Shown: one piece after another, positions 15,778 through 24,471 of the stretch
How the letters are laid out: each line of letters starts with the position of its first letter
How positions within the stretch are numbered: position 1 is the first letter of the stretch
Assembly: GCA_002403515.1 (NCBI GenBank)
Contig: DHHZ01000010.1
Coordinates: 1 to 48,644, forward strand
Source: Legionellales bacterium UBA4759
GTDB lineage: Bacteria; Pseudomonadota; Gammaproteobacteria; Legionellales; Legionellaceae
DNA: 48,644 bases
Direction of reading: 5' to 3'
The notes under the pieces: generated by a model
Told to the model about the DNA's origin: nothing
The model's input: the letters and a program-made list of their open reading frames with translations, nothing else
Database searches by the model: none
Program-made: the position numbers and the translations under genes

Positions 15778-17523
15778 TTATACCATGTCTGATTGAATCT
15801 TTAAATGCAATTGTCTTCCACAAACCCATGCTTTTTTAAGATTTTCAACGACATTTTTCGATAAGCCTTCAGGCAACAATACAGTTGCATGATTTTCATA
15901 AATTTTTAATCCATTAATTTGAGAACCTGGGATTCCACCTTCATTGGCCAATGCACCAATAATTTGACCAGGACGAACACCATGGCTTTTACCGACAGCA
16001 ATTCGATACAAAACTTGTTCAGAAGAACGACCTTGACGACCACCACCAAAATCTCTTTCATAGCGAGAAGAGCGTTCACGGCCACCACCAAAATCTCTCT
16101 CATGACGAGCTGGTCTTTCACGACGTCTTTCACGACCTTTAGAAAAACCAAAATTGTCTCTTTCATTGGAGGAATGAGACACCACATCATATGGTGAATC
16201 GGCATGTGTCACCCAGCTTGAATGACTCAAATGCATTTTAGCTAAAGATACTGCCAAATCTTTCCAATCATAATTCTGTTCTTGAACCATTCTCTCTAAA
16301 GCTTGAGCATAATCATTAGAGACCACTTCTTGCATTTGTGTTTTAATTTTTTCAATAAATTGATCTTGTTCACGCAACTGGATATAAGCATCAGTTGGAA
16401 CCATCATTTTTTGAATTTTTTGTTGAGTATGACGTTCAATGATATTTAAAAAACGAGATTGTTTAGGTTCAACAAATAAAATACTTTGTCCAGTTCGACC
16501 CGCACGACCTGTACGACCAATACGATGTACATAAGTTTCAGGATCTCCTGGCATATCAAAATTGATAACCTGGGTAACTTGTGAAACGTCCAAGCCACGT
16601 GCCGCAATATCGGTAGCCACTAAAACATCCGCACCACCACGTCGAAACTGTTGAATCAAACGCTCACGCATGGCTTGCGCTAAGTCTCCATTGAGTGCAA
16701 TTGCTCGAATTCCAGCATTGACTAGGACTTCAGCCAACATTTCTGTTTGTTGTTTTGTACGCACAAAAACAATTTTAGCGCCTTCTTCAGCGATTTGTAA
16801 TAATTTAACCAAAGCATCGGTTTTTTGTGGAGCAGATGCGAACAAAAAGAATTGTTGAATTTTTGGCATTAACATTTTTTCAGCCTGAATTTCAACAATC
16901 ACCGGCTCATTCAAATAACGATTCACCAATTGTCTAACTCTTGGAGGCATGGTTGCAGAGAACAATGCAGTTTGACGAGTCTCTGGCATATTTTCCATGA
17001 TGCTTTCAACATCTTCAACAAATCCCATGCGTAACATTTCATCAGCTTCATCCAATACAAAATATTCAATTTGGTTAAGAACCAATGTACCTTGTTTGAT
17101 ATGATCAATGATTCTTCCTGGGGTTCCGACCACAATGGCGCAACCTTTCTTTAATTGACGAATTTGTGGGGTATATGATTGTCCACCACACAAAGCCACA
17201 GTCGAAATTTTTGGTAAATCTTTAGTGAGCTCTACGATATGTTGCTCTACTTGCAGTGCGAGTTCTCGGGTGGGTGTAATAATTAAAGCTTTTGGAGACT
17301 GACTAATTTTAGCAGACGATAACTTTTGTATTAAAGGTAAAGAAAACGCTGCTGTTTTACCTGTACCGGTTTGTGCAAGGCCTAGAACATCTTTGCCAGC
17401 CAATAAAGAAGGAATGGTTTGTTGTTGAATAGGGGTTGGATTTTTAAATTCAAGCGCTTCCAAAGCCGACATAATATGGCTTGAAAACTGGAAATCAGAG
17501 AAATTTTGTATCAAATTAGACAT
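15778..17523 (-). CDS. deaD: DEAD-box ATP-dependent RNA helicase (DeaD/CsdA type)
   Basis: This helicase remodels RNA in ribosome assembly and mRNA decay, notably in the cold. All core motifs are present: Q motif NPTPIQQQ, Walker A AQTGTGKT, PTRELALQ, TPGRIIDH, DEAD, SAT, and HRIGRTGRAGRTG. A DbpA-type RNA-binding domain ends the protein (YRIAVGKSHGVRPGQIIGAL). Between them lies an Arg/Gly/Glu-rich stretch built of two 14-residue repeats (ERDFGGGR). The start is ATG at 17523 rather than the in-frame TTG at 17535, giving 581 residues. A promoter is proposed upstream. Confidence 0.95.
   Translation of the reverse strand: MSNLIQNFSDFQFSSHIMSALEALEFKNPTPIQQQTIPSLLAGKDVLGLAQTGTGKTAAFSLPLIQKLSSAKISQSPKALIITPTRELALQVEQHIVELTKDLPKISTVALCGGQSYTPQIRQLKKGCAIVVGTPGRIIDHIKQGTLVLNQIEYFVLDEADEMLRMGFVEDVESIMENMPETRQTALFSATMPPRVRQLVNRYLNEPVIVEIQAEKMLMPKIQQFFLFASAPQKTDALVKLLQIAEEGAKIVFVRTKQQTEMLAEVLVNAGIRAIALNGDLAQAMRERLIQQFRRGGADVLVATDIAARGLDVSQVTQVINFDMPGDPETYVHRIGRTGRAGRTGQSILFVEPKQSRFLNIIERHTQQKIQKMMVPTDAYIQLREQDQFIEKIKTQMQEVVSNDYAQALERMVQEQNYDWKDLAVSLAKMHLSHSSWVTHADSPYDVVSHSSNERDNFGFSKGRERRRERPARHERDFGGGRERSSRYERDFGGGRQGRSSEQVLYRIAVGKSHGVRPGQIIGALANEGGIPGSQINGLKIYENHATVLLPEGLSKNVVENLKKAWVCGRQLHLKIQSDMV
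16037..16120. repeat. Two tandem 42-bp repeats inside deaD
   Basis: The direct repeats 16037-16078 and 16079-16120 share the core CACCACCAAAATCTCT and a TTCACG junction. They encode two copies of an Arg/Glu-rich unit ending in RDFGGGR in the linker before the RNA-binding domain. In-frame repeats of this kind can change copy number by slippage. Confidence 0.7.
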
Positions 17524-17553
17524 TATGGAATCCAAAAGTAAAAAAATGATGTA

Positions 17554-17582
17554 ATTGTATTACAAATAAAAAAAGAAACCAA
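17554..17582 (-). promoter_or_regulatory. Putative sigma70 promoter for deaD
   Basis: On the minus strand TTGGTT (17582-17577) and TACAAT (17559-17554) are 17 bp apart, about 31 bases ahead of the deaD ATG. The -10 box lies in the palindrome TTGTAATACAA. Confidence 0.45.
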
Positions 17583-17676
17583 TTCTAACACACTTTTTGA
17601 CAAAAAACTTATTTTTTTCGATTAAATTGATATTTTTTAATCAAAAGAAATAAATAGTCGACGAGTTAGAATGGTC

Positions 17677-19692
17677 TCAAATGACTAGCGCCAGTCGAGT
17701 AGCTTGCTCAATAGCCTGCTTGGCATCAAGTTCTCTGGCTTGATAAGCACCACCTAAAAGATGTAAGGTGAAGGCTTTTTGTTTGAGCTGATGATACAAA
17801 TCAAGTTCTTCCTCTTGGCCTGCGCAAATGATGATGTTATCAACCTCGACAAATTGCTCCTGCTTTTTATGAGAAAAATGCAGTCCTTGGTTATCAATTT
17901 TAATGTACTCGACCCCAGTATACGCTTTCACACCTTTATTTTTAAGATTTAAACGATGAATCCAGCCTGTAGTTTTCCCTAAATTCGCACCAATAGGGAT
18001 TTCTTTTCTTTGAAAAATATACAATTGTTTAAATTGTTGACTATTGTGTTTTTCAACCACTCCTCCTCGATGGGCTAAATGTGTATCTATCCCCCATTCT
18101 TGATAAAAATCAGAGGAATCTGCAAGTATTTTTGTTGCCGTATCAATACCAATACCCCCTGCTCCAATAATTGCAATTTTATCCCCTAAAATACCTCTGC
18201 CATGAATGGCGTCAATATATGTAATGACTTTGGGGTTTTCAATCCCTGGAATATTTGGAATCCTAGGATGTACACCCGTTGCAATAATGATTTCATCAAA
18301 ATCCTTCAGCAATTCTGGGGTGGCTTCACAATTGAGAATGACTGTGACCTGAAGTTTTTCTAGTTGATTGGTAAAATACGCAATGGTTGATTGATACTCT
18401 TGCTTTCCTGGGATTTTCTTAGCCAAATTAAACTGGCCACCTAAACAAGAATTTTTTTCAAACAAAGTCACTTGGTGACCTCTTTCTGCCGCTGTTTTTG
18501 CAAAAGCAAGTCCTGCCGGCCCGCCACCCACAACTGCCAAACGTTTTGGTGAATGAACCTCGGTCACGATTAACTCTTGCTCTCGACATGCAAATGGATT
18601 CACCAAGCAAGAAGCGATTTTTCTTTTGAAGACTTGGTCAAGACAGGCTTGATTACAAGCAATGCATTCATTGATTAGCTCTGATTGACCGTGAAAGGCT
18701 TTAAGCACCCAGCTTGGATCAGCTAATAAAGGTCGGGCCATAGAGACCATATCAGCCATACCAGAGGAGACAATAGATTCTGCTTGGTCGGGCCGATTAA
18801 TACGATTGACTGCAACAAGTGGAACCTGAACTTCTTTTTTTAATTTTTCGGTCACAAAAACGAAAGCCGCATTGGGCACCATGGAAGCAATTGTTGGGAT
18901 TCGTGCCTCATGCCAGCCAATTCCTGTATTAATCAGAGAAACCCCTTCGGCTTCAAGGGCTTTGGCTAAAAGCACAATTTCTTCCCATGAGCTGCCATCA
19001 CTGACCAAATCAAGCATAGACAATCGAAAAATAATGATAAAATCTGTGCCCAGTTGTTGACGAATTCCTCTGACAATTTCTAAGGGAAAGCGAATTCTAT
19101 TTTGATAAGAGCCGCCCCATTCATCTGTTCTTTGATTGGTTCTTGCGACAATAAATTGATTAATAAGATAGCCTTCGCTGCCCATGATTTCAACACCATC
19201 ATAGCCTGCTAATTTAGCCATTTGCGCACTATGAACAAAGCTTTTAATAGTTCGATAAATTCCTCTTTTGGTCATTTTCCAGGGCTTGAAAATATTTATA
19301 GGTGCTTTAATCGAGCTTGGTGCAACATTCCAAGGATGATATCCATAACGGCCTGAATGCAGTAATTGTAAAATGATTTTTGTATCAAATTGATGCACTG
19401 TATCCGTTAACTGTTGATGCTTTTGCGCTTCCTTGGGTGTAGAAAACTTGGCTGAAAATGGCATCAGCATGCCTGCCCAATTCGGTGAAAACCCACCAGT
19501 GATGATAGTTCCAACACCAGCTTGAGCCCTTTGCTTATAAAATGCTGATAATGCAGAAAAATTCTTTTCTTCTTCTAAGCCTGTATGCATAGAACCCATA
19601 ATGATTCGATTTGCAAGAGTAGTAAACCCTAAATCCAGCGGTTGAAATATTGCAGGAAACGAAGGCTTTTGATGAAGAAATTGCATGACCAT
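17677..19692 (-). CDS. fadH: 2,4-dienoyl-CoA reductase [NADPH], FadH type
   Basis: FadH reduces 2,4-dienoyl-CoA esters during beta-oxidation of polyunsaturated fatty acids, using FMN, FAD and a 4Fe-4S cluster. The 671 residues match E. coli FadH. The N-terminal old-yellow-enzyme barrel begins FQPLDLGFTTLANRIIMGSM, with the active-site tyrosine in GSEGYLINQF and histidine in GIGWHEARIP. The iron-sulfur ligands follow the pattern C-x2-C-x3-C-x11-C (CIACNQAC then SC). The FAD/NADPH half starts with VVGGGPAGLAFAKTA and has a second dinucleotide motif IIGAGGIGIDTA. It stands alone on the minus strand. Use of host fatty acids is a plausible but unproven role. Confidence 0.93.
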   Translation of the reverse strand: MVMQFLHQKPSFPAIFQPLDLGFTTLANRIIMGSMHTGLEEEKNFSALSAFYKQRAQAGVGTIITGGFSPNWAGMLMPFSAKFSTPKEAQKHQQLTDTVHQFDTKIILQLLHSGRYGYHPWNVAPSSIKAPINIFKPWKMTKRGIYRTIKSFVHSAQMAKLAGYDGVEIMGSEGYLINQFIVARTNQRTDEWGGSYQNRIRFPLEIVRGIRQQLGTDFIIIFRLSMLDLVSDGSSWEEIVLLAKALEAEGVSLINTGIGWHEARIPTIASMVPNAAFVFVTEKLKKEVQVPLVAVNRINRPDQAESIVSSGMADMVSMARPLLADPSWVLKAFHGQSELINECIACNQACLDQVFKRKIASCLVNPFACREQELIVTEVHSPKRLAVVGGGPAGLAFAKTAAERGHQVTLFEKNSCLGGQFNLAKKIPGKQEYQSTIAYFTNQLEKLQVTVILNCEATPELLKDFDEIIIATGVHPRIPNIPGIENPKVITYIDAIHGRGILGDKIAIIGAGGIGIDTATKILADSSDFYQEWGIDTHLAHRGGVVEKHNSQQFKQLYIFQRKEIPIGANLGKTTGWIHRLNLKNKGVKAYTGVEYIKIDNQGLHFSHKKQEQFVEVDNIIICAGQEEELDLYHQLKQKAFTLHLLGGAYQARELDAKQAIEQATRLALVI

Positions 19693-19831
19693 CCCTAGGC
19701 AAAAATACAGATTTTAGTATGCCTAAATCATTTTAAAATAGCAATCAATCAGCCAAATAGGAGAAAGTGTCTGCTTTTTTACTCACAGAGTTTAGTAAAA
19801 ACTGTAATTTATGCATGATTGCAGTTTTTTA

Positions 19832-19840
19832 TGATATAAT
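19832..19840 (+). promoter_or_regulatory. Extended -10 promoter for murB
   Basis: TGA-TATAAT matches an extended -10 element; no good -35 box is present at 16-18 bp. Transcription would begin near 19847, after every in-frame upstream start codon except those from 19851 on, which supports the short murB start at 19875 or 19878. Confidence 0.5.
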
Positions 19841-19874
19841 TTTTATGGTAATGATAAATTTAAATAATTTTTGC

Positions 19875-20903
19875 ATGATGATAAAACAATCTTTTGATCT
19901 TAAAATTTTTAATACCTTCGGATTTCCAGCAGAATCTCATGCTGGTGCAATCATCAACTCTATTGATGAGTTACATCATGCCATTGAATATGCAAAATCT
20001 AAACAATTACCACTTCTAACCATTGGTGGCGGCAGCAATATTGTATTGAAAGGTCTTTTATCTTACTTAGCGCTCATCATCAGAATCCCTGGCATTGAAT
20101 TAATACAAGAAGAACAGGACCATGTCCTCATTCGTGTAGGAGCAGGTGTTGAATGGGATGCGCTGGTACAACATAGTTTAAATCAAAAATGGTATGGCTT
20201 AGAAAATCTTTCTATTATTCCAGGAACCGTTGGTGCTTGCCCTATACAAAATGTTGGCGCTTATGGTGTTGAAATTAAAGATTTTTTCCATGAGCTGACC
20301 GCTGTAGAAATTGCAACGCTTGAAGAAAAAACCTTTTCAAAGAAAGACTGTCATTTTACTTATCGAGATTCAATTTTTAAGAATGCGTACCGCGACCAAT
20401 TTATCATCACATCAGTAACTTTCAAGCTTAAAAAAACGCCCTTTATCAATATAAACTATGGCAACTTACGCAAAGAACTTAGCCATATAGCTGAACATGA
20501 AATCACACCCGAGCATGTTCGAAATGCTGTTATTGCGATACGTACGCGAAGATTGCCCGATGTCAAACAAATTGGTAATGCTGGCAGTTTTTTCATGAAT
20601 CCGATTATTGATGAATCACTGTTCCAAGACATTCAGAGCAAACATCAGGATGTGGTATTTACAAAATTAGATAACAATCAATATAAAATTTCTGCGGGTT
20701 GGTTGATTGAGCGATGCGGTTGGAAAGGTTATCAAAATAATACTGTCGGTGTTTTTGAATTCAATCCATTGGTTTTAGTTAATCATGGGAAAGGCACTGC
20801 CAACGAACTATTGGCGTTATCAGAAAAAATTATTGAAAGTGTCTATAAAACTTTTGGGATTCAATTAAAAATGGAACCTAGACTTTATTGCTCTATCAGC
20901 TAG
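19875..20903 (+). CDS. murB: UDP-N-acetylenolpyruvoylglucosamine reductase
   Basis: MurB reduces UDP-GlcNAc-enolpyruvate to UDP-MurNAc with NADPH and FAD, the second committed step of peptidoglycan synthesis. The open frame extends up to 19767 (36 further codons), but E. coli MurB begins just before the NTFG motif, so ATG 19875 (or 19878, MIKQSFDLKIFNTFG) was chosen; no strong ribosome-binding site marks either. FAD-binding segments are TIGGGSNIVL and SIIPGTVGACPIQNVGAYG. The active-site Arg is in TYRDSIFK, the Ser in GNAGSFFMNP and the Glu in KMEPRLY. It is a type I MurB, as in E. coli. A candidate RNA and strong terminator follow. Confidence 0.93.
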   Translation: MMIKQSFDLKIFNTFGFPAESHAGAIINSIDELHHAIEYAKSKQLPLLTIGGGSNIVLKGLLSYLALIIRIPGIELIQEEQDHVLIRVGAGVEWDALVQHSLNQKWYGLENLSIIPGTVGACPIQNVGAYGVEIKDFFHELTAVEIATLEEKTFSKKDCHFTYRDSIFKNAYRDQFIITSVTFKLKKTPFININYGNLRKELSHIAEHEITPEHVRNAVIAIRTRRLPDVKQIGNAGSFFMNPIIDESLFQDIQSKHQDVVFTKLDNNQYKISAGWLIERCGWKGYQNNTVGVFEFNPLVLVNHGKGTANELLALSEKIIESVYKTFGIQLKMEPRLYCSIS

Positions 20904-20934
20904 ATTATAAGACCTCTCCCCCGCCCCATTTTGT

Positions 20935-21033
20935 ATATCTAAAAACATATTTAAGTTTCGCCAGAGGAATCCACAAGGACCAGACGAGAAGGATTAATAT
21001 TAAAAGAGCAACCCTTGGGTTGCTCTTTTTTTT
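20935..21033 (+). ncRNA. Candidate CsrA-binding small RNA (three GGA motifs plus terminator)
   Basis: Between the murB stop and a strong intrinsic terminator lie about 100 bases without a gene. They hold three GGA motifs in 28 bases: GAGGAA (GGA at 20966), ACAAGGAC (GGA at 20977, matching the ACARGGA core of the CsrA consensus) and AGAAGGAT (GGA at 20991). Clustered GGA motifs just before a terminator are the layout of RsmY/RsmZ RNAs, and the window encodes a GacA/LetA homologue that would control such RNAs. No convincing promoter or GacA box was seen upstream; TATATC at 20934 is only a weak -10. It could equally be the 3' untranslated region of murB, processed or not. The 5' end given is a guess. 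Confidence 0.3.
21005..21033 (+). terminator. Strong intrinsic terminator after murB / candidate RNA
   Basis: The inverted repeat AGAGCAACCC/GGGTTGCTCT (21005-21014 and 21017-21026, opening to a four-base loop) is followed by eight T residues. It ends exactly at the stop codon of the convergent purA gene and may also help end that transcript. Confidence 0.9.
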
Positions 21034-22317
21034 CTATCTAAAAATAATCGCTGAACGCTCAGGGCCTGTTGATAAATAATGAACAGGGACGCCCAATACT
21101 TCTTCTAATCTTAAGATATAAGAACGCGCATTTTCTGGTAAATCATTCCAGTTTTGAACATTCATGGTGTTTTGCATCCAACCAGGGTGAGACTCATAAA
21201 CAGGCTCTAAATCTGCATAGTCTTCAATAACGGCAGGTGGCGCATCAACAAGCTCACCGGTTTTTTTATTACGGTAAGCAATGCAAATTTCAACAGTTTT
21301 AAACTCATCCATCACGTCTAATTTGGTAATGCATAAAGAGTTAATGCTATTGAGTACAATTGAACGCTTCACCAAAACCGCATCAAACCAACCACAACGA
21401 CGAGGGCGACCAGTCACAGAACCAAATTCATGCCCACGATTGGCCAGCATCATGCCTTGATCATCAAATAATTCAGTCGGGAATGGGCCGCTACCAACAC
21501 GCGTGGTATAAGCTTTTGCTACACCCAATACGGTTTTTAAATGCAACGGTCCAAAACCCGTACCATTGGTTACACTACCCACACAGGTGTTTGATGATGT
21601 CACAAAAGGATAAGTACCATGGTCTATATCCAAATGAATACCTTGAGCACCTTCAAAAAGGATAGCTTCATTGGCTTGACGATGTTTCTCTAGTAAACCG
21701 GTGACATCAGCCACCAAAGGTCCTAATTGCTCTAACCACATTGGGTAAGCATCTAAAGCAGCTTGCATAGACACGGGCTCTGCATGATAGCGTTGTGTCA
21801 ATTCAAAATTATGATGATCATAAATTTCTTTTAATTTACGCTTGAATACTTCTGGATGAAATAAATCGGCCACTTTAATTGCACGACGCGCAACTTTATC
21901 TTCATATGCAGGTCCGATACCTCGCCCTGTAGTTCCGATTTTATTTTCACCTTTGGCATTTTCACGCGCCTGATCAATGGCAACATGGATAGGCAGTAAA
22001 ATAGTACAACGATCACTTATTCTTAATTGCTCTCTCACTGGAATATTGATTGCCAACAACTCTTGGATTTCACCCAACAAGGCATCTGGCGCTAAAACAA
22101 CACCATTACCGATGTAACAATCAACATTCGGATGTAAAATTCCTGATGGTAATAAACGTAAAACCAATTTTTTACCATGGTGATATAGGGTATGCCCAGC
22201 ATTATGGCCGCCCTGAAAACGCACCACCACTTTTGCTTTTTCAACGAGGGTATCAATAATTTTACCCTTTCCTTCATCGCCCCATTGAGCGCCAATTAAA
22301 ACTAAATGATTTGTCAT
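21034..22317 (-). CDS. purA: Adenylosuccinate synthetase
   Basis: PurA joins IMP and aspartate with GTP to make adenylosuccinate, the first step from IMP to AMP. The start is ATG at 22317 (MTNHLVLIGAQWGDEGKGKI), with AGG eight bases upstream, rather than an in-frame TTG two codons earlier. The protein has 427 residues, a normal length. The GTP-binding loop GAQWGDEGKGK, the GGHNAGHT segment, KIGTTGRGIGPAYEDK and the late TTRVGSGPFPTE and GRPRRCGWFDAV blocks are all present. It follows hflC by 29 bp, the hflK-hflC-purA order known from E. coli (where a small gene intervenes). Confidence 0.97.
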   Translation of the reverse strand: MTNHLVLIGAQWGDEGKGKIIDTLVEKAKVVVRFQGGHNAGHTLYHHGKKLVLRLLPSGILHPNVDCYIGNGVVLAPDALLGEIQELLAINIPVREQLRISDRCTILLPIHVAIDQARENAKGENKIGTTGRGIGPAYEDKVARRAIKVADLFHPEVFKRKLKEIYDHHNFELTQRYHAEPVSMQAALDAYPMWLEQLGPLVADVTGLLEKHRQANEAILFEGAQGIHLDIDHGTYPFVTSSNTCVGSVTNGTGFGPLHLKTVLGVAKAYTTRVGSGPFPTELFDDQGMMLANRGHEFGSVTGRPRRCGWFDAVLVKRSIVLNSINSLCITKLDVMDEFKTVEICIAYRNKKTGELVDAPPAVIEDYADLEPVYESHPGWMQNTMNVQNWNDLPENARSYILRLEEVLGVPVHYLSTGPERSAIIFR

Positions 22318-22352
22318 AACCAAAACCTAAAAAAAAAAGTTTATTTCGATCT

Positions 22353-23258
22353 TTAAGAGTTAGAATCTCTACTTCTCGAAACCCCTTGATGTAGTAAGCC
22401 AAAAAAATCACTGCTCGTGTCAACCACAAACATATTATTTTGATGACGGAAAGACTCCTGGTAAGCTTTCAAACGACGATACAATGAGAAGAATGCAGGG
22501 CTCTTTTGATAAGCATCTGCATAAATTCCTGCAGCTTTCGATTGCCCGCCAGCACGAATAAGTGACGCATCTTTTTGAGCTTGTGCCAAAATAACTGTCA
22601 CTTGTGCATCTGCTCCAGCTTTAATCGCTTCTGCAGCCGCTTGACCATCTGCGCGATGATGGTTTGCAATTTTCTGCATATCAGCACGCATTCTTTGATA
22701 AATAGCGGCACTAGTACTTTCAGGCAAATCAATTCCTTTGATGCGCACATCAACAACATGAATACCAAGACTTCCAGCTTGAACTTCAGCGTTTTGTCTC
22801 AATAGTTCCATAATATCATCACGACCACCAGACACCACTTCAGAAATCACTCGTTTACCAAACTGTGCACGAAGTGAAGTATTTAATTGCTGTTCTAAGA
22901 GTGTCTCTGCTTTGTAAGAATTGCCGCCAGTTGCTTTGAAATACTTTGACAAGTCACGAATTTTCCATTTCACATAGTAATCGACAATCACGTCTTTCTT
23001 TTCTTTGGTCACAATACGCGAGGATTTGATATCTAAGGTTTGTAAACGTGTATCAAAAACTCGAATATGGTCGATAAAAGGAATACGAATATGTAATCCT
23101 GGCTTTAAAACACTGACTTTATCAGAAGAGCCTTCTTCAACTAAACGTCCTAACCGTAAGACAATTCCTGCTTGACCTTGTTTTATCACCACCAAGCCAG
23201 AGAATATTAATAAGCCCAAAATCATCAATAAAACGATTATATTTTTTTTAACATTCAT
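22353..23258 (-). CDS. hflC: FtsH modulator HflC (band-7/SPFH)
   Basis: HflC forms with HflK a large periplasm-facing ring that encloses and modulates the membrane protease FtsH. The 301-aa protein has an N-terminal membrane anchor (NIIVLLMILGLLIFSGLVVI), a band-7 domain starting at QGQAGIVLRLGRL, and a long helical region with Ala/Arg-rich segments (RADGQAAAEAIKAGADAQVT). The start overlaps the hflK stop as ATGA, so the two are made together. The C-terminal tail DTSSDFFGLLHQ is typical for HflC. Confidence 0.96.
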   Translation of the reverse strand: MNVKKNIIVLLMILGLLIFSGLVVIKQGQAGIVLRLGRLVEEGSSDKVSVLKPGLHIRIPFIDHIRVFDTRLQTLDIKSSRIVTKEKKDVIVDYYVKWKIRDLSKYFKATGGNSYKAETLLEQQLNTSLRAQFGKRVISEVVSGGRDDIMELLRQNAEVQAGSLGIHVVDVRIKGIDLPESTSAAIYQRMRADMQKIANHHRADGQAAAEAIKAGADAQVTVILAQAQKDASLIRAGGQSKAAGIYADAYQKSPAFFSLYRRLKAYQESFRHQNNMFVVDTSSDFFGLLHQGVSRSRDSNS

Positions 23259-24412
23259 TCAATATCTCTCCTCATGCGACGCAAGACCTTTAGTGACGGG
23301 GTTTCTTCTTGCTTATCCATCGATGCGACCTGTTGAGCAGGAGCCTCTTTCCAACCAATTGATGTTTTTTGCTTATCTTTGGTCTTAGCCATTCCTTTCA
23401 TAAAAGGCAAATACATGGCTGGGGTATTTTTTGCATCCACAAAAACTTTTGGATTTTCACTCATGATTTTTTGTAAGGTTTCAATATACATACGCTCGGA
23501 AGTAATTTGCGGCGCTTGCATATATTGCGGTAACAATTGTAAAAATTCCGCAGTTTCACCTTGCGCATTTAAAACGACTTGTTTAGCAAATGCTTCAGCT
23601 TCTTGTGTAATGCGTTTTGCATTACCATCGGCAATGGGAACCACTTTTGCTTCATAAGCGCGCGCTTGTTCGATAAAACGACGCTCGTCTTCTTGCGCCT
23701 TGATTGCATCATCAAAAGAACTTTGAACATATTTAGGTGCTCTGGCAGGTTGTGGAGCAACGCCTATAATTTGAATACCTGTTTTATAACGATCGAGAAT
23801 TTTAACTAAAGACTCTTGTACTTGACTGCCCCAAACTTCTCGACCAGCTGTGATTAACTGATCTAGTGTTGTAGTGCCAACCACTTGTCGAAGAGCACTG
23901 GAAGTAGCTTGTCTCAAGCTTTCTTCAGGATCTGCCACATTAAATAAATACGACGATAAATCGGCAATACGATATTGTACAACTATCGATACTTCAACTA
24001 AATTCTCATCTTTAGTTAACATTTGACCTGAATAAGAATAATCGGAAACTCTATCGACATTCAGCACGATTTTTTTATAAAAAATTGATGGTATCCAATG
24101 GGGACCTGGTCCAACTGTTTCTACATAGCGCCCAAAACGAAGAATTGCAGCTTGCTCGGCAGGTTGTACGATGAAAATACCTGACAATAACCAAAATATA
24201 AAAATTATCAACCCGATTCCCCATGCCATCACAGGTGAAGAAGATGGTAATTGATTCTTGGGTTTAAAGTTGTGCACGCCACCTAAGAATTTTTTCTTGC
24301 CAAACAAAAATGCACTCAATTTTTTTTGTAATTTTTTGAGCGCTTCTTCTAAATCTGGTGGTTGTTGTTTACCACTCCATGGATCTTGATTTCCTGAATT
24401 ATTCCAACTCAT
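23255..24412 (-). CDS. hflK: FtsH modulator HflK (band-7/SPFH)
   Basis: HflK is the partner of HflC in the FtsH-HflKC complex. The start was placed at ATG 24412 (MSWNNSGNQDPWSGK) because GGAG lies nine bases upstream; an in-frame TTG at 24427 would fall in that site. The cytoplasmic Gly/Pro-rich N-terminus and helix PPDLEEALKKLQKKLS precede the only membrane span (GIGLIIFIFWLLSGIFIV), then a band-7 domain beginning QPAEQAAILRFGRYVE. The coiled-coil region includes RRFIEQARAYEAKVVPIADG. It has 385 residues. trmB lies 59 bp upstream on the same strand. Confidence 0.96.
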   Translation of the reverse strand: MSWNNSGNQDPWSGKQQPPDLEEALKKLQKKLSAFLFGKKKFLGGVHNFKPKNQLPSSSPVMAWGIGLIIFIFWLLSGIFIVQPAEQAAILRFGRYVETVGPGPHWIPSIFYKKIVLNVDRVSDYSYSGQMLTKDENLVEVSIVVQYRIADLSSYLFNVADPEESLRQATSSALRQVVGTTTLDQLITAGREVWGSQVQESLVKILDRYKTGIQIIGVAPQPARAPKYVQSSFDDAIKAQEDERRFIEQARAYEAKVVPIADGNAKRITQEAEAFAKQVVLNAQGETAEFLQLLPQYMQAPQITSERMYIETLQKIMSENPKVFVDAKNTPAMYLPFMKGMAKTKDKQKTSIGWKEAPAQQVASMDKQEETPSLKVLRRMRRDIE

Positions 24413-24471
24413 TAATAATTTCTCCAAATGACATAATATTGAATCGTCAAAAACAAGCTATGTTATCATAC

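Noticed and set aside
15906..16205. Long antisense frames inside deaD (both strands)
   Set aside because: They are shadows of the Arg/Gly-rich repeats in the helicase gene.
17619..17645. Inverted repeat GATTAAA/TTTAATC after fadH
   Set aside because: The stem is all A-T apart from its ends and has no T-run on the fadH strand, so it does not qualify as a terminator.
20888..21079. 63-codon plus-strand frame across the murB-purA gap
   Set aside because: It runs through a strong terminator and into purA on the other strand; the codons reflect the hairpin sequence, not a protein.
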